Shown one piece after another: positions 6,231-10,387 of a DNA stretch of 10,387 nt (positions are counted from its first letter, which is position 1; each line of letters opens with the position of its first letter). The stretch comes from Clostridia bacterium (GTDB lineage: Bacteria; Bacillota; Clostridia; Christensenellales; Borkfalkiaceae), in assembly GCA_021205485.1 (NCBI GenBank), contig JAJPXK010000224.1:8996-19382 (forward strand), given 5' to 3'. A program made the position numbers and the translations under genes. The notes below the pieces were generated by a model. It worked only from the letters and a program-made list of their open reading frames with translations. It had not been told where the DNA came from and did not search any database.

Positions 6231-6242
6231 GCGGGTACCCGC
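6231..6242. repeat. Perfect 12-nt palindrome GCGGGTACCCGC
   Basis: This is a self-complementary GC-rich 12-mer, 27 nt after the amidase stop and just before the inverted repeat pair at 6245-6336. It could form part of a transcription end structure, but no T-tract follows. It may simply be the edge of the repeat element. Confidence 0.4.
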
Positions 6243-6244
6243 GG

Positions 6245-6336
6245 GATCCTTCGACTCCACTTCGTTCCGCTCAGGATGACAGGTAGGGGACATTCTGACG
6301 CAGCATTCTGTCATTCTGAGCGTAGCCGAAGAATCT
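6245..6336. repeat. Inverted pair of intergenic repeats, family B, between convergent genes
   Basis: The left arm, 6245-6282 (GATCCTTCGACT ... CGCTCAGGATGACAG), is answered by the right arm, 6308-6335. The reverse complement of the right arm reads GATTCTTCGGCT ... CGCTCAGAATGACAG. The arms differ at several bases and by an internal insertion in the left arm. The pair sits between two genes that converge (amidase and rRNA methyltransferase). A transcript from either side could fold into a long hairpin, so it may serve as a bidirectional 3'-end structure. Such 'CTCAGAATGACA' repeats are, from memory, widespread in gut bacterial genomes. The rest of the 6205-6402 gap shows only a direct repeat AAGGGGAA (6361-6368 and 6393-6400). 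Confidence 0.7.
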
Positions 6337-6402
6337 CATTCAGACCGCTTTTATTCCATCAAGGGGAAGACGGGGTGGTACGGCGATGTTTTAAGGGGAA
6401 TA

Positions 6403-7536
6403 TTACTCTTTTTGAGGTTTTGAGCTTAAAAAACTGTAAAAATTACACTGAATATTGGCGTTGTACAGCTTTTTCGTCTTGTCGGCGCGTCTGCCGAAAT
6501 TGCGTTCAAACTCGGGGTAGCCCGACAATATATACATATTCCAGTCGGGAAGAGATTTATATAAAACGCCTAAATCTTTACATATCGCCTTCACCTCGTC
6601 CTCGCTGTCAAGCCGCTCGCCGTACGGAGGGTTGGATATCATAACCCCTCTTTTTTCCTTTGACGAAAATTTTCGCATATCCATAGTTTTAAAGGTAATT
6701 TTGCCATCCACGCCCGCCCTTTTCGCGTGGTATTTTGCTATGGATATAGCCTCGGGATTGATATCGGAGCCGTAAATTTCTACCTTTTTTGAAAGCTCTT
6801 CGCCGTCTTTCGCCTCTTCCAAGGCCAAAGCGTAGGCATCTTCAGGCACAAACTTCCAGTCCATAAAATCAAAACGGCGGTTTTTGCCCGGGGCGATATT
6901 CAACGACTTTATGGCGGCCTCTACAGGCAGCGTGCCGCTTCCGCAGAAGGGATCGGCGAACACCTTGTCGGGAAAATAGTAGGACATATCTATCAGGGCC
7001 GCCGCGAGCGTCTCTTTTAAAGGTGCGGTGTAAGCGAGCGTTCTGTACCCGCGTTTGTGCAGGCCGTCGCCCGTGGTATCTATAGTCACCGAAACTTCGT
7101 CGTTATATATAGAAAAACCTACTATGGTCCTCGGCCCCGTTTCGTCAAGGTTACGGCAGTTTAGCCGCTTTTTGTCTATAAGCCTTCTTATAATGGCCTT
7201 TTTGGCGACAGAACCGCTCGCCTTTATGGCGCCTAAAGTACTTTTTACGCTCTTTCCGTCCATTAAAATCTGCGAATGGACGGTGAGGTAATTTTCCCAG
7301 GGGATAGAGTAAAAACCGCCATAAAGTTCGTCAAAAGTCGCCGCCCTGAAGGAACCGACCTCTACCAATACCCTCTCCCCGCTGCGGATAAACATATTTA
7401 TGCGGGCGACGTCCGTCCAGCCGCCCTCGACAGCTATTCTGCCGTTGAACGCGGGGCAATTATCGTAACCTAATTTATTTAATTGTCTTTTAACGACCTG
7501 TTCAAGCCCGAAGGCCGCGGGAACATATAACTTCAT
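6403..7536 (-). CDS. THUMP-domain class I SAM-dependent RNA methyltransferase (RlmL N-terminal-half/YpsC-like)
   Basis: This is a predicted 23S rRNA guanine-N2 methyltransferase, similar to YpsC of Bacillus and to one of the two catalytic halves of E. coli RlmKL. Counting from the chosen start it has 377 residues. The N-terminal ferredoxin-like/THUMP region (1-155) includes 'ERVLVEVGSFRAATFDELY'. The Rossmann methyltransferase domain has the SAM motif 'DPFCGSGTLPVEAA' (195-208), 'YGSDINPEAI' (255-264) and the catalytic 'NPPYGERL' (302-309), typical of exocyclic-amine methylation. The frame could begin 60 nt earlier at 7596, but that extension (MKNRRVKYFVVG...) is not family-like and overlies the promoter. 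The ATG at 7536, giving 'MKLYVPAAFGLEQVV', is the family-typical start. There is no Shine-Dalgarno sequence. The downstream end converges with the amidase gene. Confidence 0.9.
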   Translation of the reverse strand: MKLYVPAAFGLEQVVKRQLNKLGYDNCPAFNGRIAVEGGWTDVARINMFIRSGERVLVEVGSFRAATFDELYGGFYSIPWENYLTVHSQILMDGKSVKSTLGAIKASGSVAKKAIIRRLIDKKRLNCRNLDETGPRTIVGFSIYNDEVSVTIDTTGDGLHKRGYRTLAYTAPLKETLAAALIDMSYYFPDKVFADPFCGSGTLPVEAAIKSLNIAPGKNRRFDFMDWKFVPEDAYALALEEAKDGEELSKKVEIYGSDINPEAISIAKYHAKRAGVDGKITFKTMDMRKFSSKEKRGVMISNPPYGERLDSEDEVKAICKDLGVLYKSLPDWNMYILSGYPEFERNFGRRADKTKKLYNANIQCNFYSFLSSKPQKE

Positions 7537-7571
7537 ACGGGCATTATAACATAAATTTAAGCCGACAACAA
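7537..7571 (-). promoter_or_regulatory. Sigma-A-type promoter giving a predicted leaderless mRNA
   Basis: On the minus strand, TTGTTG (7571-7566) is followed by a 17-nt spacer and TATAAT (7548-7543). TG at 7551-7550 makes an extended -10. Only six bases separate the -10 from the ATG at 7536, so transcription starting at the usual distance would begin on the A of the start codon. This is also the reason for rejecting the longer reading frame. Confidence 0.72.
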
Positions 7572-7603
7572 AATATTTAACGCGACGATTTTTCAACTTT
7601 TGC

Positions 7604-7638
7604 TTGACTTAAACAAAAAAGCATATATAATAATTATG
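7604..7638 (+). promoter_or_regulatory. Sigma-A-type promoter of the M18 aminopeptidase gene
   Basis: TTGACT (7604-7609) is followed by a 16-nt spacer and TATAAT (7626-7631), with a predicted start near 7638. The leader to the ATG at 7650 would be about 12 nt, and it holds a GAGG Shine-Dalgarno sequence (7640-7643) 6 nt from the start codon. It is arranged back to back with the methyltransferase promoter in a 113-nt gap, without overlap of the core elements. Confidence 0.72.
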
Positions 7639-7649
7639 CGAGGTTAATT

Positions 7650-8912
7650 ATGAACGGACTTTTTGAGTATCTTGACAGTTCTAAAACGGCTTACCACGCG
7701 GTAAAAAACGCCGTTAATTTTTTGGAAGCGAACGGCTTTAAAGAGCTTAAAGAATGCGATAGTTGGCGCATAGTACGGGGGGAAAAGTATTATGTGGTGC
7801 GCGACGGTTCGGCCCTGGTCGCATTTATCGCGGGCGAAAAAAGCGGGTTTAACATAGTAGCGTCTCACGCAGATTCGCCCTGCTTTAAAATAAAGTACAA
7901 CCCCGAAATAAAGGTAGAAAACTACTTTAAATTAAGCACCGAAAAATACGGCGGCGGCATTTATTACAGCTTTTTGGATACCCCCGTCACCATCGCCGGC
8001 AGAGTGGTTTTATCTGACGGAAATAAATTTGAGTGCCAAGTATTCACCTCGGAAAAAACTTTTATAATCCCCTCGGTGGCAATACACTACAACAGACAGG
8101 TAAACGAGGGAATAAAGATAAATCCGCAGACAGATTTATGCGTTCTGGAGGGCATAGGCTGCGCGGGCGGACTGGAAAAGGAACTTGAGGAGTTTGCGGG
8201 CGGCAAAAAGCTTGCAGACTACGATTTATACGCCGTTTCTGCGGCTATTCCGTTTGAAAGCGGCTACGGCGGCAAAGTATTTTCTTCGCCGAGGATAGAC
8301 AACCTTACAAGCGTCTACGCCTCCCTCTGTTCGCTTGTCGCGGCGAAACCTATCGCGACGTCCGTCGTCTTTATAGCCGACAACGAGGAAGTAGGCAGCC
8401 AGACAAAACAGGGCGCGGGCTCGCGGTTTTTGTACGGCGTGCTTGAAAACATAGCTAGATGCCTTGGCGAGGACTTGCCCTCCTCCCTCGCAAACTCATT
8501 CTTTGTGTCCTGCGACAACGCTCACGCCATGCACCCTAACCATCCCGAACTTTCTGACCCTACAAATAAAACATTTTTAGGCGGCGGAATTGTAATAAAA
8601 CACCATGCAGGGCAGAACTACACCACCGACGGGCTGGCTTCTTCGGTAATAAAGAGCATATTCGGCGGGGCGGGGGCGAAATATCAGGACTTTTTTATGC
8701 GTTCTGACTTGCCATGCGGCTGGACTTTAGGGGCGATAAGCTCGTCTCAGGTTTCGGTGAGAAGCGCCGACATAGGCATAGCTCAGCTTGCCATGCACTC
8801 CTGCATAGAGACGGCTTCTTTGGCCGACTACGACGAACTTGTAAAAGGGCTTACTGCATTTTATTCAAGGCGGATAAAATGCTCTGGCGCCGACAGCGTA
8901 GAGATAGAATAA
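7650..8912 (+). CDS. M18 family aminopeptidase (aspartyl aminopeptidase-like)
   Basis: This is a cytosolic dinuclear-zinc exopeptidase that removes N-terminal residues from peptides, with acidic residues preferred in characterised family members. Its 420 residues match the family (about 425-460). By comparison with human DNPEP, the visible active-site residues are H73 in 'ASHADSPC', bridging D217 in 'RIDNL', general base E246 and ligand E247 in 'DNEEVGSQT'. D289 in 'CDNAHAMHPN' and H383 in 'AQLAMHS' complete the set. 'SDLPCGWTLG' (352-361) is another family block. All ligands are present, so the enzyme should be active. The inserted dimerisation domain lies at about 85-200. The ATG at 7650 has GAGG 6 nt upstream. 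The gene appears monocistronic, with a hairpin at 8930-8958 after it. The name apeB is used for relatives, but substrate preference cannot be read from sequence. Confidence 0.93.
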   Translation: MNGLFEYLDSSKTAYHAVKNAVNFLEANGFKELKECDSWRIVRGEKYYVVRDGSALVAFIAGEKSGFNIVASHADSPCFKIKYNPEIKVENYFKLSTEKYGGGIYYSFLDTPVTIAGRVVLSDGNKFECQVFTSEKTFIIPSVAIHYNRQVNEGIKINPQTDLCVLEGIGCAGGLEKELEEFAGGKKLADYDLYAVSAAIPFESGYGGKVFSSPRIDNLTSVYASLCSLVAAKPIATSVVFIADNEEVGSQTKQGAGSRFLYGVLENIARCLGEDLPSSLANSFFVSCDNAHAMHPNHPELSDPTNKTFLGGGIVIKHHAGQNYTTDGLASSVIKSIFGGAGAKYQDFFMRSDLPCGWTLGAISSSQVSVRSADIGIAQLAMHSCIETASLADYDELVKGLTAFYSRRIKCSGADSVEIE

Positions 8913-8929
8913 CCGGACTTAAAATAGTT

Positions 8930-8965
8930 TGCCGCCGAAGGAAAACCTTACGGCGGTATAATTTT
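8930..8965 (+). terminator. Candidate intrinsic terminator after the aminopeptidase gene
   Basis: The stem TTGCCGCCGAAGG-type half (8930-8941) pairs with CCTT-A-CGGCGG (8946-8956) around the loop AAAA. It is about 10 bp with one bulged A, followed by TATAATTTT, a short broken T-tract. It lies 17 nt past the stop codon. The T-tract is imperfect, so efficiency is doubtful. Confidence 0.55.
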
Positions 8966-8980
8966 ACATTTCATGTAAAA
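8962..8980. repeat. AT-rich perfect hairpin TTTTACAT/ATGTAAAA
   Basis: Arms of 8 nt at 8962-8969 and 8973-8980 with a TTC loop follow directly after the candidate terminator. A-rich sequence follows on the plus strand. It may be a second, weak end structure or an operator-like palindrome for the downstream gene. Nothing else is recognisable in 8981-9028. Confidence 0.45.
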
Positions 8981-9028
8981 AAAATCAGGATTTTTATCAG
9001 AATATCCAAATAAAATTTCATTTTTCTA

Positions 9029-9064
9029 TTTACTAATCGGCAAAAATGTTATATAATGTTTTAG
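9029..9064 (+). promoter_or_regulatory. Sigma-A-type promoter of the Gx-transporter-family gene, nearly leaderless
   Basis: TTTACT (9029-9034) is followed by a 17-nt spacer and TATAAT (9052-9057). The predicted start is near 9064, only 3 nt before the ATG at 9067. The -10 lies inside the codons that would be used if translation began at the earlier in-frame ATG (9046), so the later start is preferred. Confidence 0.68.
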
Positions 9065-9066
9065 GT

Positions 9067-9639
9067 ATGAAAAACAAAGAAAATTCTGCCGCGGAAAAAG
9101 GCAAATCAAAAATCACGGCAAAAAAAATTGCGATGCTCGCTTTGCTGTCGGCGCTTGGCCTTATAACGTTTGTTATAGAGAACCAGTTCCCCCCTCTGTT
9201 TGTTCCAGGGGCGAAGATGGGGCTTGCAAATATATTTTCAATGACCGCTATAATTATGTTCGGGCCTGTTGAGGGGCTGTGCGTAGTGGTTGTGCGTACC
9301 GTTTTAGGCTCGCTGTTCGCAGGCAATATCTCTATGCTGATGTACAGCCTTACGGGCGGAATTGTCTCGTGGCTGGCGTCGTCTGTTCTTATATACCTTG
9401 TATGCCCTAAGATAAGCGTTATGGCGGTAAGCATAACGGCCGCCGTTCTGCACAACATTACGCAGAATATTGTTTATGTTCTTATAACGGGCACCTCCCT
9501 TATGCTAAGCTATATGCCATACCTGGCCCTTATTGGTGTGCTTTCGGGGGCTATAGTCGGGGCTGTGGTTCTGATAATATTTAAAAAGGTGCCTACAAGC
9601 GTTTTTCAGGGCTTTATGGCGAGGGTTAAGGAGAGTTAA
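9067..9639 (+). CDS. Gx transporter family membrane protein (heptaprenyl diphosphate synthase component I-like)
   Basis: This is an integral membrane protein of the family called 'Gx transporter' or Hpre_diP_synt_I, related in fold to ECF transporter S components. The transported substrate is not established. From the ATG at 9067 it has 190 residues, and from 9046 it would have 197. A lysine-rich cytosolic start (to about residue 20) is followed by about five or six hydrophobic segments. Examples are 'IAMLALLSALGLITFVI', 'GLANIFSMTAIIMFG', 'GLCVVVVRTVLGSLF', 'SWLASSVLIYLV' and 'LALIGVLSGAIVGAVVLIIF'. The strongly conserved block 'ENQFPPLFVPGAKMGLANI' and 'GSLFAGNISMLMYSLTGG' identify the family. 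The older name as a prenyl diphosphate synthase subunit is probably misleading, since no partner synthase is visible. The neighbouring rnfC fits the common linkage of this family with Rnf genes, which I recall rather than see. Confidence 0.85.
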   Translation: MKNKENSAAEKGKSKITAKKIAMLALLSALGLITFVIENQFPPLFVPGAKMGLANIFSMTAIIMFGPVEGLCVVVVRTVLGSLFAGNISMLMYSLTGGIVSWLASSVLIYLVCPKISVMAVSITAAVLHNITQNIVYVLITGTSLMLSYMPYLALIGVLSGAIVGAVVLIIFKKVPTSVFQGFMARVKES

Positions 9640-9660
9640 GCGAAGGACATAATTTTTTAA

Positions 9661-9672
9661 AATAACGTTATT
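9661..9672. repeat. Perfect palindrome AATAACGTTATT after the Gx-transporter gene
   Basis: A self-complementary 12-mer lies 22 nt past the stop codon, inside a very AT-rich stretch (9650-9684) with T-runs on both sides. It could be a weak bidirectional end structure or a protein-binding site. No other function is visible. Confidence 0.35.
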
Positions 9673-9710
9673 ATTTTTAAACAACTTATGTGCCGACGTA
9701 ATATGCCGGT

Positions 9711-9755
9711 CGCACGTCCGTGCGGGATTGCCACGGGGTTGATACCCCTCGCAAT
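9711..9755. repeat. Two-hairpin intergenic repeat, family C
   Basis: CGCACG (9711-9716), TC, CGTGCG (9719-9724) form the first hairpin. ATTGC (9727-9731) pairs with GCAAT (9751-9755), and GGGG (9735-9738) with CCCC (9745-9748), around TTGATA, to form the second. The flank GATTGCC...CGCAATGACG is, from memory, a frequent intergenic repeat in gut bacteria. The layout, a small hairpin followed by a larger one, parallels family A although the sequence is unrelated. Confidence 0.65.
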
Positions 9756-9812
9756 GACGTAAATGTGTGCTTGCGGTATTAATAAAGTTATTTTTTTGAA
9801 ATTCTGGTTACT

Positions 9813-9892
9813 GCGGCGAAACGCCGTGGAATATAAACGTATTAAGTTTTTTGCCGCCCGGCGGCAAAGACTTTTGGCGGATAAACCGCCAA
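9813..9892 (+). promoter_or_regulatory. Three successive GC-rich hairpins in the probable rnfC leader
   Basis: Hairpin 1 is CGGCG (9814-9818), AAA, CGCCG (9822-9826). Hairpin 2 is TTTGCCGC (9850-9857), CCG, GCGGCAAA (9861-9868). Hairpin 3 is TTGGCGG (9874-9880), ATAAA, CCGCCAA (9886-9892). The Shine-Dalgarno AAGGAGG begins 6 nt after hairpin 3. All three stems share the GGCGG/CCGCC core, so strands of neighbouring hairpins can pair with each other instead, allowing alternative folds close to the ribosome site. I do not recognise a named riboswitch class. TATAAA at 9832-9837 is the only -10-like box within it, with a poor -35. Confidence 0.5.
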
Positions 9893-9910
9893 TCCATAAG
9901 GAGGTAAATT

Positions 9911-10387
9911 TTGAAAGCAGTAAAAGGCAAGCTACTTTTAGGCGGCGTACACGTTCCCGACAAGAAATCTCTCGCGAACGCCGCGCCGATAGAAGAGCTA
10001 CCCCCTCCCTTGAAGGTTGCGATTAACCTTTCGCAGTCTTTAGGCAGACCTTCGGTACCCTGCGTTGCGGCGGGAGACACCGTAAAAGAAGGTCAGGTTA
10101 TCGCAAATGCCGCGGGGCCTATCTCTTCGCAGGTATTTGCATCGATAAGCGGGACGGTAAAGGAAATCAAGTCTTTAGTCACTGAAGGCGGCGTTGAAAG
10201 CCAGTTTATAGTGATAGAAGGCGACGGCAGCGGAGAAAAGCAATATCTTCAGCCGCTTGAAAATCCTTCGGCGGACGACATTAAACAGCGTATTTATGAC
10301 GCGGGCATAGTAGGCCTTGGCGGGGCGGGCTTCCCTACCGCCGTTAAGGTTGCCCCTAAAACGCCTGTAGACACGCTTATTTTAAAC
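9911..10387 (+). CDS. rnfC: Electron transport complex subunit RnfC, N-terminal part (TTG start, runs off window)
   Basis: RnfC is the membrane-associated iron-sulfur and nucleotide-binding subunit of the Rnf complex, which couples ferredoxin:NAD+ electron transfer to ion pumping. The 159 visible codons open with 'LLLGGVHVPDKKSLANAAPIEELPPP' (8-33). A lipoyl-like N-terminal domain follows, with 'VAAGDTVKEGQVIANAAGPISSQVFASISGTVKEI' at 52-86. The beginning of the flavin/NAD-binding region appears as 'DAGIVGLGGAGFPTAVKV' at 130-147. The frame then leaves the window, before the 4Fe-4S clusters. The start is TTG at 9911, chosen because of the strong AAGGAGG (9898-9904) 6 nt upstream and the family-typical 'KAVKGKLLLGGVHVP' after it. 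It differs from common RnfC at the usual QHIGAP site (here QSLGRPSVP). Other Rnf genes presumably follow outside the window. Confidence 0.88.
   Translation, partial: MKAVKGKLLLGGVHVPDKKSLANAAPIEELPPPLKVAINLSQSLGRPSVPCVAAGDTVKEGQVIANAAGPISSQVFASISGTVKEIKSLVTEGGVESQFIVIEGDGSGEKQYLQPLENPSADDIKQRIYDAGIVGLGGAGFPTAVKVAPKTPVDTLILN

Noticed and set aside
7537..7596. Extended start of the rRNA methyltransferase at 7596
   Set aside because: The extra 20 residues are not family-like, have no Shine-Dalgarno sequence, and cover the -35 and -10 boxes. ATG 7536 gives the typical N-terminus.
9046..9066. Earlier ATG of the Gx-transporter gene
   Set aside because: It overlaps the TATAAT box and lacks a ribosome site. 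Family homology begins later, so the ATG at 9067 is preferred, though not proven.
9650..9690. Rex-type redox operator between the Gx-transporter gene and rnfC
   Set aside because: Only a half-site-like TTAAACAA is present. The expected inverted partner at the right spacing is missing, and the palindrome AATAACGTTATT does not fit the Rex consensus.

Overview
The window reads as a chromosomal, mostly core segment of a low-to-mid GC Firmicute of class Clostridia. The evidence is a SigH-type (Spo0H) sigma factor with mini-RNase III and RlmB next to it, a CwlD-like cell-wall amidase, a Clostridia-type GpsA, a 'Gx transporter' membrane protein, and the start of an RnfC gene (Rnf ferredoxin:NAD+ oxidoreductase). 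SigH plus a CwlD-like amidase suggests an endospore-forming lineage, though no stage-specific sporulation gene is visible. The species cannot be named from this sequence.

Layout: positions 1-5455 hold a long minus-strand run, in transcription order mrnC - rlmB - sigH - dnaX - ybaB/ebfC - recR - gpsA (gpsA runs off the left edge). The first five genes are tightly packed (ATGA overlap, 16-nt overlap, 15-nt and 12-nt gaps) and look like one operon. It joins two neighbourhoods that are separate in Bacillus: the mrnC-rlmB-sigH group and the dnaX-ybaB-recR group. The ybaB-recR and recR-gpsA gaps (about 240 nt each) are filled with hairpin-rich intergenic repeats. At 5456-5517 a divergent promoter region with a palindromic -10 box separates this operon from a secreted CwlD-like amidase (5518-6204, plus). 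A convergent gap (6205-6402) carries an inverted pair of another repeat. Then comes a THUMP/SAM rRNA methyltransferase (minus, 6403-7536), divergent from an M18 aminopeptidase (plus, 7650-8912), a small Gx-transporter-family membrane protein (plus, 9067-9639), and an RnfC start (plus, TTG at 9911) preceded by a run of three hairpins.

Function: the left operon combines RNA maturation (mrnC, rlmB), the stationary-phase/sporulation sigma factor, the clamp-loader subunit DnaX, a nucleoid protein, the recombination mediator RecR and phospholipid precursor synthesis (GpsA). The right side covers rRNA modification, peptide turnover, and a membrane/energy module (Gx transporter beside Rnf).

Most notable: there is no obvious new defence or mobile system here. 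The striking signals are (i) promoters whose -10 box ends only 6-14 nt before the start codon, predicting leaderless or almost leaderless mRNAs at transcription-unit heads while internal genes keep Shine-Dalgarno sequences; (ii) a symmetric -10 shared by two divergent genes; (iii) several families of structured intergenic repeats, one of which appears to supply the recR stop codon; and (iv) the GC-rich multi-hairpin leader of rnfC.
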